Source of the DNA: Nostoc sp. UHCC 0870
Lineage (GTDB): Bacteria; Cyanobacteriota; Cyanobacteriia; Cyanobacteriales; Nostocaceae
Reading direction: 5' to 3'
Assembly: GCF_022063185.1 (NCBI RefSeq)
Contig: NZ_CP091913.1
Span: forward strand, 1,132,501 to 1,196,500
DNA: 64,000 nt
Below are positions 9,650 to 18,080 of this stretch, one piece after another. The translations under genes were made by a program, and so were the position numbers. Position 1 is the first letter of the stretch. The number at the start of each line of letters is the position of its first letter. The notes under the pieces are model-generated. The model was given only the letters and a program-made list of their open reading frames with translations. It was not told the origin of the DNA and ran no database searches.

Positions 9650-9757
9650 TATAGAAAAGGTTTAGCCAGTGCTAAACCTCCATAGAAAGCAGTTATTCGA
9701 CACACCAGAACTAATTTAAAACTACTCTTGTTTCAGGTCATCTTCCTAAAGGATGTG
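9650..9757 (-). ncRNA. Candidate sRNA unit 6 of a tandem family
   Basis: The core AGGAAGATGACCTGAAACAAGAGTAG and the TTTTAAATTAG block match unit 1. The terminator is AGGTTTAGC-n4-GCTAAACCT (9658-9679), followed by TTTTCTAT. This unit is nearest the tRNA-Ser gene, which lies upstream on the same strand. Confidence 0.58.
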
Positions 9758-9903
9758 TTTAAATGTCCCTTTTTTTGATAGCTCAGGGAAGTAACCTCCA
9801 AGCTTGACTGTGCGCTTTTTGAGGTACTCAAAATTCATGCAAAATATATGTCATTGCGATCGCAATAACAAGAAACATATCCTACAGCTTAGATGAGAGT
9901 GAA

Positions 9904-9988
9904 CGGAGAGGGGGGGATTCGAACCCCCGTTGAGTTTCCCCAAAACGCATTTCGAGTGCGTCACCATCAACCACTCGGACACCTCTCC
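9904..9988 (-). tRNA. tRNA-Ser (anticodon CGA)
   Basis: Read on the minus strand, the acceptor stem GGAGAGG pairs with CCTCTCC. The anticodon loop is CTCGAAA in the stem ACGCA/TGCGT, giving anticodon CGA for UCG codons. There is an extended variable arm, as expected for tRNA-Ser, and the T arm holds GGTTCGAATCC. The discriminator is G and the CCA end is not encoded. All cloverleaf stems close. Confidence 0.97.
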
Positions 9989-10475
9989 AGATATTAACTC
10001 ACGGGTTTGAGTGAGTTTAGGAAACTACTGAGACTCAGTTCCCTCTTGTCATCATAGCATCCCTTCACCCCCGCAACACTGCCAACGCTGCGGCTGCGAA
10101 CACTTCCTTTCTGTTTTTAGCCCCTCTCCTCAATAAAATCCAACAAATCCTCTGGGGTGTGGGTATCTTCCTCAACCTTAACGTTAGGATTATTAGTTTA
10201 GTTATCAAGATTTACCTAACTCAAGATTTTGGTAGTCTATTCAGATGTAAGAAAAAGTGAGATAAGTCTTATGAGTCTTATGAGTAGCGATCGCCCGCGA
10301 CGGAATTGGCATAATTCTACACCAAGATAATCTGGTTAAATCCCTAACAAATCAAAATGCTAAAACTCACAAAAAATGTAATATTTATAACTGAAATTCA
10401 AGTATTTCAATTTTTGTTTGAGATTTAAAAGCCCCAAAACCTTAATTTTACCAGTCATACAACTAAAGGATGCTC
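9989..10475. other. Intergenic region, tRNA-Ser to arsM
   Basis: This gap of almost 500 bp must hold the tRNA promoter (minus strand) and the arsM promoter (plus strand). The stretch 10330-10440 is AT-rich. I see no clear ArsR-type operator, coding frame or terminator. Confidence 0.5.
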
Positions 10476-11444
10476 ATGACTTATCTAGAAACAACCGCTA
10501 AATTTTATACTGAAGTTGCCGAAACACCACAAGTTGGTTTGTGTTGTGTCCAAAGCAGTCCTCTACAGCTACCTGGACTCAAAATTTCCACCCAAATGCA
10601 GGAAATGAACTATGGTTGCGGTACGACTGTTCATCCCACTGAACTAGCTAACGACCCAACTGTACTTTATGTAGGTGTAGGCGGTGGCTTAGAAGCACTG
10701 CAATTTGCTTACTTCTCCCGCCGTCCAGGGTCAGTGATTGCGATTGAACCAGTGGCGGCTATGCGGACAGCAGCCATGCGTAACCTAGAACTTGCTGCTC
10801 AAGAAAATGCTTGGTTTGAGCCGAACTTTGTCGAAATTCGAGAAGGAGATGCTTTTGCTTTACCTGTTCCCGATGCTTCTGTAGATTTAGTAGCACAAAA
10901 TTGTCTCTTTAATATTTTTAAACCAGAAGATTTACACCGAGCTTTACAGGAAGCATTTCGAGTGTTAAAGCCAAATGGACGCTTATTAATGAGTGACCCC
11001 ATTGCGAAGCGTCCGATTCCCGAACATCTGCAAAACGATGAACGACTGCGGGCGATGTGTTTATCGGGAGCAATGACTTATGAGCAATATATTGAACATC
11101 TTGTAAAGGCTGGCTTTGGTCAAGTAGAAATTCGGGCGCGTCGTCCTTACCGCATCCTCAATCGCCAAAATTATAATTTAGAAGCACATTTACTTTTAGA
11201 AAGTCTCGATTCTGTAGCCTTTAAAGTGCCAATTCCTGAAGATGGTGCTTGTATTTTTACAGGTAAAACAGCAATTTACACTGGAATAGAACCCTTATTT
11301 GATGACCAAGCAGGACATATTCTGCAACAAGGAGTACCTGCGGCGGTATGTGATAAAACTGCTGCCAAATTAGCTGCATTCAATCCAGAAGAAATACTGA
11401 TTACAGATTCAACTTGGCATTACAACGGTGGTGGCTGTTGTTAG
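10476..11444 (+). CDS. arsM: Arsenite S-adenosylmethionine methyltransferase
   Basis: A 322-residue class I methyltransferase. The SAM-binding motif VLYVGVGGGLEALQFAYF is near residues 67-84, followed by IAIEPV and GDAFALPVPDASVDLV. Cysteines that could bind As(III) include the CC pair in VGLCCVQSS (about 23), C48 in MNYGCGTT, C189 in AMCLSG, and a C-terminal GGGCC. It is paired with arsS, so the expected role is stepwise methylation of arsenite to the dimethylarsenic precursor of arsenosugars. Of the two ATGs, 10476 is chosen because AAAGGA sits five bases upstream; for 10470 the ribosome site would overlap the codon. The family call is strong. Confidence 0.92.
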   Translation: MTYLETTAKFYTEVAETPQVGLCCVQSSPLQLPGLKISTQMQEMNYGCGTTVHPTELANDPTVLYVGVGGGLEALQFAYFSRRPGSVIAIEPVAAMRTAAMRNLELAAQENAWFEPNFVEIREGDAFALPVPDASVDLVAQNCLFNIFKPEDLHRALQEAFRVLKPNGRLLMSDPIAKRPIPEHLQNDERLRAMCLSGAMTYEQYIEHLVKAGFGQVEIRARRPYRILNRQNYNLEAHLLLESLDSVAFKVPIPEDGACIFTGKTAIYTGIEPLFDDQAGHILQQGVPAAVCDKTAAKLAAFNPEEILITDSTWHYNGGGCC

Positions 11445-11482
11445 CTCTTCTTATTGAAGTAATAAGGCATAAATAATGAACG

Positions 11483-11580
11483 GTTTGTAGTAAGGACTTT
11501 AGTCCTGTCTTTTCTAAGAGACGCGACGCATAACTTGCTTATTTGTAAGAAGAAAAAAGAGGGCTATAGCCACTTACTAC
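11483..11580. repeat. Decayed copy of the GTTTGTAGTAAG hairpin repeat
   Basis: GTTTGTAGTAAGGACTTTAGTCCTG matches the repeat at 806-862, but the right half is expanded and degenerate, ending in CTTACTAC. It sits between arsM and arsS and may allow separate expression of the two genes. Confidence 0.6.
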
Positions 11581-11678
11581 TAACTTAATTGCCATATTAT
11601 TAAGTAAACCAATATAGTTTTATTTCTGCCCACCAAATACCTTGGTTTGGTTTTTATATAAGAAATTGAAGGTGAAAA

Positions 11679-12698
11679 ATGGTACAACAAAAAGTAATTC
11701 CTTTATCCTTAGATACGGTCATCACACCTTTTAGCAAAAAACTGGAGTTACCCCTAACTAAAAAGCAAATTACTGTTTTACAAATCAATTTGGGTAAACG
11801 CTGTAATCTAGCTTGTAGCCACTGTCACGTAGAAGCAAGCCCAATACGTACTGAAGAACTTTCTCCAGAAATTTGCAACCAATTAATTGAATTAATCGAG
11901 AAATTTCCCCAAATTAAAATTGTAGACCTGACAGGTGGCGCACCCGAAATGTTATATGGTTTTAAACCAATTGTCGAAGCGGCGCGAGCTAATGGTAAAC
12001 AGGTAATTGTTCGCTCTAATTTGACTATTTATTTTGAAGCAGGTTTTGCAGATATCCCCGAATATTGCGCTCAAAATCAAGTCAGAATTGTGGCTTCTCT
12101 GCCTTGTTATCTCTCTGATAACGTTGATAAAATGCGGGGAAATGGTGTGTATGATGCTTCAATTCGCGCTCTGCAATGGCTGAATAGTCTGGGTTATGGT
12201 GAAGACCCTAATTTAATCCTTGATTTAGTTTATAACCCTCAACTTCCCGTTACAGATAACTTTTCTCTCACCCCCAATCAAGCTAGTCTGGAACAAGATT
12301 ACAAAGAATTTTTACAAGAAGATTTTGAAATTTGTTTTAATAACTTATTCGCCATTACAAACCTGCCAATTGGACGGACTAAGTTGTATTTAGAACGCAA
12401 GAAACTGTACAGACCTTATCTCCATTTTTTAGCAGCGAATTTTAACTCTACTACCGTTGAACATTTAATGTGTAGAGATGAACTTTCTATTGACTATCTA
12501 GGTAATGTCTATGACTGCGACTTTAACCAGATGGAAAATCTACCATCAAGAACTCATGATGGCGAAATACTAACTGTTTCTAAGTTATTGGCATCTGGCA
12601 CATTAGACTTAATTAAAGAAATCAGAACTGCACATTATTGTTACGGTTGTACGGCTGGATGTGGTTCTAGTTGTGGTGGCATTTTAGTTGAAAGTTAG
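11679..12698 (+). CDS. arsS: Arsenosugar biosynthesis radical SAM protein
   Basis: The radical SAM cluster motif CNLACSHCH (CxxxCxxC) is at residues 42-50, followed by LTGGAPEM. The C-terminus is rich in cysteine (CRDE..., YDCDF, YCYGCTAGCGSSCGG), matching a SPASM-like auxiliary-cluster domain. Length (339) and C-terminal pattern fit the ArsS family, which makes the 5'-deoxyadenosyl-arsenic bond of oxo-arsenosugars. It follows arsM on the same strand with 234 bp between, occupied by a dispersed repeat. The ATG is preceded by GAAGGTGAAA, an acceptable ribosome site. Confidence 0.94.
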   Translation: MVQQKVIPLSLDTVITPFSKKLELPLTKKQITVLQINLGKRCNLACSHCHVEASPIRTEELSPEICNQLIELIEKFPQIKIVDLTGGAPEMLYGFKPIVEAARANGKQVIVRSNLTIYFEAGFADIPEYCAQNQVRIVASLPCYLSDNVDKMRGNGVYDASIRALQWLNSLGYGEDPNLILDLVYNPQLPVTDNFSLTPNQASLEQDYKEFLQEDFEICFNNLFAITNLPIGRTKLYLERKKLYRPYLHFLAANFNSTTVEHLMCRDELSIDYLGNVYDCDFNQMENLPSRTHDGEILTVSKLLASGTLDLIKEIRTAHYCYGCTAGCGSSCGGILVES

Positions 12699-12704
12699 CT
12701 ATTA

Positions 12705-12726
12705 GCCTAGAACTTAAGTTCTAGGC
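12705..12726 (+). terminator. Hairpin after arsS
   Basis: GCCTAGAACTTAAGTTCTAGGC is a perfect palindrome starting six bases after the arsS stop. No T run follows, so it may stabilise the 3' end rather than terminate. Confidence 0.45.
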
Positions 12727-12749
12727 GGGATAAGGGTTCAGCGTAAAAA

Positions 12750-12875
12750 TGTTGGACTTGTGTGTACACCGTAGGCAAGCAAAGAGGGAGCTATGATATA
12801 CCTCATGTGATTAGGAAACGATATACGCTGCGTTGGCGCAGCCTTTGTCTACGACACGCTCCGCGAACGTAGAGA
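12750..12875. repeat. Mosaic of dispersed repeats
   Basis: Three repeat pieces abut. ACTTGTGTGTACACCGTAG is also the end of the element at 51171-51325. TATACCTCATGTGATTAGGAAA reappears inverted at 38821-38842. GCGTTGGCGCAGCC with CGACACGCTCCGCGAACG is of the same palindromic family as 19979-20106. No gene is supported here. Confidence 0.65.
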
Positions 12876-12940
12876 AGAAAGTCAATCTAAAATCCCCTGT
12901 ACCAACGCGCTATTATGCCGCGATCGCTCAGTTTTTTATA

Positions 12941-13312
12941 CTAAAACTCTTGGTAATCCAAGTATTTACATTTTTCATCCTCCACAAGCTTACGCAAAAT
13001 TTGCAGTGTTTTCAGCTTATAGGTGGTATCCATATATTCTTGCTTTGAGGGCGAGCTACCTAACTTATTCAACACCTCATCACTTTCTTGAACAATTACG
13101 TCTCGAAAGAAATCACTCAACTTTCTGCGATTTCCACCTTCAAGAAGAATTACAGCAATTTTCACAGGTTCTCCATCAGGTTTCATCTCTATTTCTTGAG
13201 GCTTTGCAATCTTAGAAAAGTCTGATTGCTCAAGCCATTTGTAAAAGTCCTGTGAAACGTCAACTGAATCAACCGTTGTTTTATCTTGTGAATAAAATAC
13301 GATATCCAACAT
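12941..13312 (-). CDS. Unrecognised 123-residue protein, last gene of the AAA cassette
   Basis: I do not recognise this protein. It is mixed alpha/beta in appearance, starts MLDIVFYSQDK and has a Lys-rich helical C-terminal half (YKLKTLQILRKLVEDEKCKYL). Its ATG overlaps the stop of the preceding gene (TAATG), and GGAGGAAGG lies just upstream inside that gene. The two are therefore almost certainly translationally coupled. It has no signal peptide or membrane segment and is probably a cytosolic partner of the cassette. Confidence 0.75.
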   Translation of the reverse strand: MLDIVFYSQDKTTVDSVDVSQDFYKWLEQSDFSKIAKPQEIEMKPDGEPVKIAVILLEGGNRRKLSDFFRDVIVQESDEVLNKLGSSPSKQEYMDTTYKLKTLQILRKLVEDEKCKYLDYQEF

Positions 13313-13518
13313 TAGCCTTCCTCCTGAGCTTCAGATTCCATAAACAATTTCTCAGGGACATTTTCTGCATATGCTACATCATGCTCATCAAAGAGTTTTT
13401 TTGCTGGCTTTGTGATTATCCCTGTGGTTAAGACAGCAGATACACCTCCCTTATTAATAATCTTTTTTGCTAAGGTTGAATCAATCTGTTTACGAGTTTT
13501 AATTTCAATGTATGGCAT
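13312..13518 (-). CDS. Unrecognised 68-residue protein with Mrr-like sequence pattern
   Basis: The pattern IEIKTRKQ...GGVSAVLTTGIITKPAKKLFDEHDVAYAEN loosely resembles the end of a restriction-endonuclease-like core: a strand carrying E-x-K, a helix, then TTG-x-(F/I)-T-x-x-A-x-x-(L/F). This is only a visual resemblance, and the protein is too short for a complete nuclease fold. It could equally be a small antitoxin or adaptor. It overlaps the next gene by the TAATG junction and follows the 75-residue gene by nine bases. Confidence 0.7.
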   Translation of the reverse strand: MPYIEIKTRKQIDSTLAKKIINKGGVSAVLTTGIITKPAKKLFDEHDVAYAENVPEKLFMESEAQEEG

Positions 13519-13527
13519 CTATATGTT

Positions 13528-13755
13528 CTAAGACTTATTGTACTCAGAGTTAATTTGGCGAACAATTTCCTTCACCCTGGGTTCATCCTCAGAGTTGTAA
13601 TAAAGAATATCGCCTCTAGAATCATCGCCTATGGTTCTCTCACAAGGAATTCCCTCTGCTTTCAACCTATTAATGACCCAGGTGATGAAATCTCTGTGGG
13701 CTTTCAGGCGGTTAATTTTTTTGTCTTCATCTGTTTGCCATTCTCTGTCTGCCAT
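13528..13755 (-). CDS. Unrecognised 75-residue protein of the AAA cassette
   Basis: A charged, helical protein (WQTDEDKKINRLKAHRDFITWVINRLKAEGIPCERT...) of unknown function. Two ATGs are possible. The one at 13755 (MADREWQ) is preferred because GGAG lies nine bases upstream; the one at 13770 has no ribosome site. With this start it still overlaps the end of the AAA gene by 29 bp, which implies coupling. The tail (DILYYNSEDEPRVKEIVRQINSEY) is acidic. Confidence 0.7.
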   Translation of the reverse strand: MADREWQTDEDKKINRLKAHRDFITWVINRLKAEGIPCERTIGDDSRGDILYYNSEDEPRVKEIVRQINSEYNKS

Positions 13756-14701
13756 TTGTAAATTCTCCATAAGTTATGTTTAAATGTTCGTCAGTTGAGA
13801 AACTTTCTTCAAAAAGCTTGAATAACTTATCTCTAATTGAAATTTCTTTGTCTTCACAAATGACATCAATCAATAAATTTTTATAAAGAGTTTTTATATC
13901 ACCTGATTTGAAAGCACGACGTTTATAAATATCATATAGCTGCTTTAAATCTTGCTCTTGAGGAGTGTAGTTAATCGGTTGACTCAAATATTTAATATAG
14001 ACACAAAAATCATCCCAGCAAAGATTAGCATCAACAGAATACTTCAGAGAGAACCTACGTATTACGGCTGTATCGATTAAATTATCTACATTAGTAATAC
14101 CAAGCATAATCATTTTTTTACTTGAGGATGGATGTAGCCTATCAAGCTCTAATATTAAAGTTGTCATCGCTCGACGGATAGCATCATGCTCTTGAACCCT
14201 ACTACGGCTCATACAGAAAGAATCTAGTTCATCTAGCACTAGAAATGCAGATGAGTCATCTGAACAAATTTTTCGTAAATCCTCGAACGCTTGCTCTAAA
14301 TTACGGGATGATTGTCCTAAAGCAGGATCAAGCATCTTACCAATATCAATAGTGTAAAAATTAATTTCGTTAGTGACTTCTTTTTTAAGACGGTCAAACA
14401 GTAAATGACAAAGAGTAGTTTTGCCTGTATTTGGTGGTCCGCAAAGAAGTATTGAAGGAACTAAATCATAAAATATAAATTCTTTTACTCTCTGAGTATC
14501 TGCTGTTATTACAGCTTTACAAAACCGAAACAAATGCTCCTGAAGGGAATCTAGTCCAAATAATCTGTGTTGGAAGATTCGCTTTTCTATTTCGGCATGA
14601 GATATATGCTGTAGTCCACTAGCTTGTTGAATATAGTCAACCATGTAAGATTTTTCGGTGTAATATGCTACTTTATAGCATACGATAAGATTATATGACA
14701 T
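13727..14701 (-). CDS. AAA-family ATPase, first gene of an uncharacterised cassette
   Basis: Counting from the TTG at 14707 (326 residues): Walker A GPPNTGKTT at 90-98, Walker B FLVLDELDSF with D159-E160, sensor-1 asparagine in GITNVDNL (206), and arginine finger pair in AVIRRFSL (217-218). The D-x-A-x-x-RRF pattern is that of classical AAA proteins (Cdc48/katanin-like), which remodel or unfold proteins. The N-terminal ~80 residues are not a recognised adaptor domain. ATGs occur at 14701 and 14644; neither has a good ribosome site, so the start is uncertain. It heads a four-gene minus-strand unit with overlapping reading frames. Codon use is AT-rich compared with its proB neighbour, which may indicate acquisition. 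Confidence 0.8.
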   Translation of the reverse strand: MSYNLIVCYKVAYYTEKSYMVDYIQQASGLQHISHAEIEKRIFQHRLFGLDSLQEHLFRFCKAVITADTQRVKEFIFYDLVPSILLCGPPNTGKTTLCHLLFDRLKKEVTNEINFYTIDIGKMLDPALGQSSRNLEQAFEDLRKICSDDSSAFLVLDELDSFCMSRSRVQEHDAIRRAMTTLILELDRLHPSSSKKMIMLGITNVDNLIDTAVIRRFSLKYSVDANLCWDDFCVYIKYLSQPINYTPQEQDLKQLYDIYKRRAFKSGDIKTLYKNLLIDVICEDKEISIRDKLFKLFEESFSTDEHLNITYGEFTNGRQRMANR

Positions 14702-14945
14702 CCTCAAAATCCGAATTTTGCAAGATTCTTCATCTACTGCCCCACAAGTAATCTAGTTAGTTATTTATCCCTGAAAATTTTCAGCCCTGAGAATTGAAAA
14801 AGACAGTAAGGTTCATTTGTTGGTAAGGAGCGATCTGCGGGCTTCTAAGACGATGCAGGAGCGTATATTTAAATTTCACAATAAGGTTGGTTTCACCCAC
14901 CCAAGCCGAAGCTATTAAACACGATTTCTAGGCAAGACTTTTCTT

Positions 14946-16055
14946 TTAAGTCAGAACTAAGTTATCCCGGTGAATGACAGTTTCCGCACCGGCATAACCT
15001 AAGATTGCAGGAATGTCTCTAGAGTGACACCCGCAAATCTTTTGCAGGTCAGTGCTATTGTAGTTAACTAGTCCTCTGGCAATCTCTTGACCGTTGACAT
15101 CACATAATTGCACTGCATCTTGGCTGTCAAATTCGCCTTCAATGGTTTTAATGCCAGCTGCTAATAAAGATTTACCTGCTTCGACAATAGCAGCGATCGC
15201 ACCTGTATCTAAATATAATTTCCCCAGAGGTACAAGACCATAAGCAATCCAGCGTTTACGCGCTGAGGTTGGTTCTGGTTGGGGTTGAAAATGTGTACCA
15301 ATGGCTTCCCCTTGTAAAATCTTCTCGATGTTACGCGGGAATCTTCCCTGTGTAATCACGGTACGCACTCCCGCCGCGATCGCAATTCTCGCTGCTGAGA
15401 TTTTTGTCACCATACCACCAGTACCCCATTGTGAACCTTGAGAGCCTGTTTGCACTTGTAATTCTGCCAATTCTTTCATGCTCGTCACTAGAGAAATTGG
15501 TTGCGCGTCGGGTACAGAACGGGGATCGGCAGAGTACAATTTATCGACATCGGTAAGCAAAAATAACCAATCTGCTTCTACAAGGCTGGCTACCAATGCG
15601 GAAAGGGTATCATTGTCGCCAAATTTCAGTTCATCGATGGCTACGGTGTCATTTTCGTTCACTACAGGAATTACTCCCAATCCCAGCAGTTCACCAAAAG
15701 TATTGTAGACATTGAGATAGCGGCTGCGCTGGACTAAATCGCTACGGGTCAGCAAGACTTGAGCAATTGGCTGTTGCAAGGTGGTAAATAAATCATCATA
15801 CACCCGCATTAATCGCCCTTGACCAACGGCTGCTACTGCTTGTTTTAGTGCGATCGCTTTGGGACGTTCGGTTAAACCCAAACGCGCACAACCCACTCCC
15901 ACAGCCCCAGAAGATACTAAAATAACTCGATTACCCTGCTGTCTTAAATCAGTCAGGGTTTCTGCTAAAGTGGCGATCGTGGAAAGTGCCAGTTGTCCAC
16001 TCTGTGGTTGAGTTAGGCTAGATGTGCCGATTTTGACGACAATTGTTTTGGTCAT
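14946..16055 (-). CDS. proB: Glutamate 5-kinase
   Basis: A 369-residue amino-acid kinase that phosphorylates glutamate as the first step of proline synthesis. Visible motifs are KIGTSSLT at the N-terminus, [29 protein letters not shown] and [15 protein letters not shown]-terminal PUA domain follows from about residue 275. Length and domain order are standard for bacterial ProB with a PUA domain. No proA is in the window. The gene is monocistronic on the minus strand, with an unrelated cassette downstream. Confidence 0.97.
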   Translation of the reverse strand: MTKTIVVKIGTSSLTQPQSGQLALSTIATLAETLTDLRQQGNRVILVSSGAVGVGCARLGLTERPKAIALKQAVAAVGQGRLMRVYDDLFTTLQQPIAQVLLTRSDLVQRSRYLNVYNTFGELLGLGVIPVVNENDTVAIDELKFGDNDTLSALVASLVEADWLFLLTDVDKLYSADPRSVPDAQPISLVTSMKELAELQVQTGSQGSQWGTGGMVTKISAARIAIAAGVRTVITQGRFPRNIEKILQGEAIGTHFQPQPEPTSARKRWIAYGLVPLGKLYLDTGAIAAIVEAGKSLLAAGIKTIEGEFDSQDAVQLCDVNGQEIARGLVNYNSTDLQKICGCHSRDIPAILGYAGAETVIHRDNLVLT

Positions 16056-16342
16056 TAGTCAATCCCCTTTGGGGAATTCAAAATTCAAAATACCCTATCG
16101 GGTTCGCGGTAGCGTCTCGTTAGAGAAGCAAGCTACAAAATTCAAAATGAAAATCCCCATAAATTGCAAAACGCCAGTCCTTCTATAAGTGAAGGCTGAC
16201 GCTTTACTGGTTTATTTTTATTTGTTATGAGCTAGGGTCTTTTTTGGCTGACCCCATGTTATTAATACCTATAATCTCCGATTTTTTTTGGCTCACGGGT
16301 TTTCTTAATTATTTTTTTAGATTTAGATTGTTTAAGCATTTA
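16056..16342. other. Intergenic region with repeat fragments
   Basis: It contains several AATTCAAAAT pieces and a CGGGTTCGCGGTAGCG palindromic fragment of the dispersed repeat type. CCTTCTATAAGTGAAGG forms a small hairpin near 16180-16195. No gene is supported. Confidence 0.5.
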
Positions 16343-16882
16343 TTAATCTTTGTGAATTTTTGTGTCCTGGGAGATGATCGAAGCTCCGAGGATTTCCGAG
16401 AACCAAACTTCAAAGTTGCGAATGGGATGGGAGCGCAGAGCAGCATCAGGATGGACAATGGGTTCTACCAAAATGGTAAACATATCTAAGCGATTCCCTG
16501 CCACGACATCAGTAAACAAGCGATCGCCTACCATCCCCACTTCATGCACAGGTAAATCCATCGCCTGGAGTGCAGAGCGAATTTTTCTGCGGGAAGGCTT
16601 GGCTGCACCTAGGTAGTATGGCAGGTTCAGAGAGCGAGCAATGCTACCAATTCGGGCTTCGCTCAAGTTATTGCTCACCAAGCAAAGCGATGTACAGATA
16701 CGCATTTGCTCTACCCAGTCCTTGAGTTCTGGGGAGGCTGCTCCGACTCTAATCGGTACTAAAGTTTCATCGACATCCAACACCAGCCCTTTCAGCCCAT
16801 AATGTTGAATAATTTTTGGTGTAAGGTTCAACACAGAACCATGCAAAACCAAATCAGGCTGTACGAGCTTGTTCCAAGTCAT
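16343..16882 (-). CDS. YqeG-family HAD-IIIA phosphatase
   Basis: The 179-residue HAD fold shows motif I LVLDVDETLVP (residues 33-43), motif II LVSNN, the motif III lysine in AKPSRRKI, and motif IV VGDRLFTDV. This is the YqeG subfamily, present in Firmicutes and cyanobacteria and related to the plant plastid phosphatidylglycerophosphate phosphatase PGPP1, so a lipid-phosphatase role is plausible. It is followed upstream on the same strand by the DUF3727 gene (22-bp gap), then ruvX, so these may be co-transcribed. Confidence 0.9.
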   Translation of the reverse strand: MTWNKLVQPDLVLHGSVLNLTPKIIQHYGLKGLVLDVDETLVPIRVGAASPELKDWVEQMRICTSLCLVSNNLSEARIGSIARSLNLPYYLGAAKPSRRKIRSALQAMDLPVHEVGMVGDRLFTDVVAGNRLDMFTILVEPIVHPDAALRSHPIRNFEVWFSEILGASIISQDTKIHKD

Positions 16883-16904
16883 AGTTAATAGTTATTAGTC
16901 ATTG

Positions 16905-17477
16905 TTATTCAACTTCGTTAAAAAGTTGCTCTTCTAAAAGCGGTTGCACTTCGCGGAACTCTTCTGGAGAGAGTAATACAGGTTCGCCACTTTTTGCTAT
17001 TCTGGCAAAAAACAGCAGTGGATCAAGCGGCGTATAAATTGCGTACTCCTGCTCTTGATGATAAAAGGTGGTAAGTAATTGTAATTGCTCTGGTTCTAAA
17101 TCTGCCTCGTCTTCTTCGATTTCTAGAGTAAAAAGTTCTGAATCTTCTACTGGTGGTAATTCACCAGCAACTGTCAAAGCGTAAGCAGTGTTTTTTAGTA
17201 ACAAGTTCTGCTCGGCTAAGACAGCTTGAGCTGTGCTAAAAATTTCGTCAATTATGGCATCATCTTCTACCAGAACAGCTTCTTCTTCTTCGTCATCACC
17301 TTCCCAAGCAAAAATTTCGATGGGTGAATCTACAGGAAGCAACAAAACATATTCCTGTCCATCTGCTGAAAGCGAATGTTCTATATAACATTCAAGGGTT
17401 CGCCCCTTATCATCAGTCAAAGTGATGGAACCTGTGGGAGCTTGATCGTTATTTTCAGAAAATGGAGAAGAAAACAT
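16905..17477 (-). CDS. DUF3727 family protein (DUF1292-like), cyanobacterial
   Basis: The start at 17477 (MFSSPFSENN) is preferred; the frame extends to 17555 but those residues look non-coding. Two similar acidic beta-rich halves are visible: ITLTDDKGRTLECYIEHSL...EYVLLLPVDSPIEIF and YHQEQEYAIYTPLDPLLFFA. The protein is strongly acidic (EGDDEEEEAVLVEDDA). Function is unknown; DUF1292-type proteins in Firmicutes sit beside the ruvX homologue yrrK, and the same neighbourhood is seen here, with ruvX just upstream. Confidence 0.82.
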   Translation of the reverse strand: MFSSPFSENNDQAPTGSITLTDDKGRTLECYIEHSLSADGQEYVLLLPVDSPIEIFAWEGDDEEEEAVLVEDDAIIDEIFSTAQAVLAEQNLLLKNTAYALTVAGELPPVEDSELFTLEIEEDEADLEPEQLQLLTTFYHQEQEYAIYTPLDPLLFFARIAKSGEPVLLSPEEFREVQPLLEEQLFNEVE

Positions 17478-17617
17478 AGCTAATGGATGAAACTTGATAA
17501 GTACCAACAGTTGTGAAAATCTATTTGCTGTTTTATGACCAATAATGTCAAGCAAATAGCTTTAGATTTAAATACAACTGCTGTGTAACAGCTTTCAGAA
17601 TATCATGTTCAAAGGTA

Positions 17618-18079
17618 TCAATACTCTACAGATACTTCTGAACTGTGGATAATAGCTCGTTTACTATCTAGCCACTGCTGCAAAATTAGAGATGCAGCTT
17701 TGCGATCGATTAAACCTTTATTTCGTGAAGGTGAGCGATTTTCCGCTATGAGTAGTTGCTCGGCTTGAAAAGAAGTTAGTCGCTCATCGACATACTCTAT
17801 AGGCAGTTGTAGAGCTTTCGCCAGTCTATTGGCAAATTTTTGGACATGGCGAGCCTGAAACCCTATAGACCCATCCATTGAATAGGGTAAACCTATAACC
17901 AGCACCTGTACTTCGCGTTCATGAACTAAATTACGGATTTGCGCCACATCTTGGTCAAAGGATGTACGCTCCAGAGTTGTAATCCCAGTAGCAATTAATC
18001 CCGTGCGATCGCATCCCGCAATGCCAATCCGCTTGCTACCTACATCTAATCCCAATGCTGATATATACTTTGTGGTCAT
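17618..18079 (-). CDS. ruvX: RuvX/YqgF Holliday junction resolvase-like nuclease
   Basis: A 153-residue RNase H-fold protein. The three acidic positions are in LGLDVGSKRIGIAGCD, YVDERLTS and IDRKAASLILQQWL. YqgF homologues are implicated in pre-16S rRNA 5' maturation and possibly in junction resolution. ATG at 18079 opens the conserved N-terminus directly. It is the upstream member of the ruvX-DUF3727-yqeG run. Confidence 0.94.
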   Translation of the reverse strand: MTTKYISALGLDVGSKRIGIAGCDRTGLIATGITTLERTSFDQDVAQIRNLVHEREVQVLVIGLPYSMDGSIGFQARHVQKFANRLAKALQLPIEYVDERLTSFQAEQLLIAENRSPSRNKGLIDRKAASLILQQWLDSKRAIIHSSEVSVEY

Positions 18080-18080
18080 T

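Larger units (their letters stand above)
8577..9903. other. Gene-free region carrying a tandem small-RNA-like array
   Basis: No protein-coding frame of note exists here on either strand. The region is AT-rich and contains six tandemly arranged units, each ending in a minus-strand intrinsic terminator. They are listed one by one. Between the units the sequence is unstructured. Confidence 0.75.

Noticed and set aside
8705-9757. CRISPR array
   Set aside because: Units are about 100 nt, differ from one another and end in terminators; there are no short identical repeats with unique spacers and no cas genes.
8705-9757. Identification of the units as NsiR1
   Set aside because: The tandem layout is similar, but hetF is absent and I cannot match the NsiR1 sequence from memory.
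12833-13215. Plus-strand frames opposite the 123-residue gene
   Set aside because: They are shadows of the minus-strand gene and of repeats; the minus-strand gene has coupling signals.
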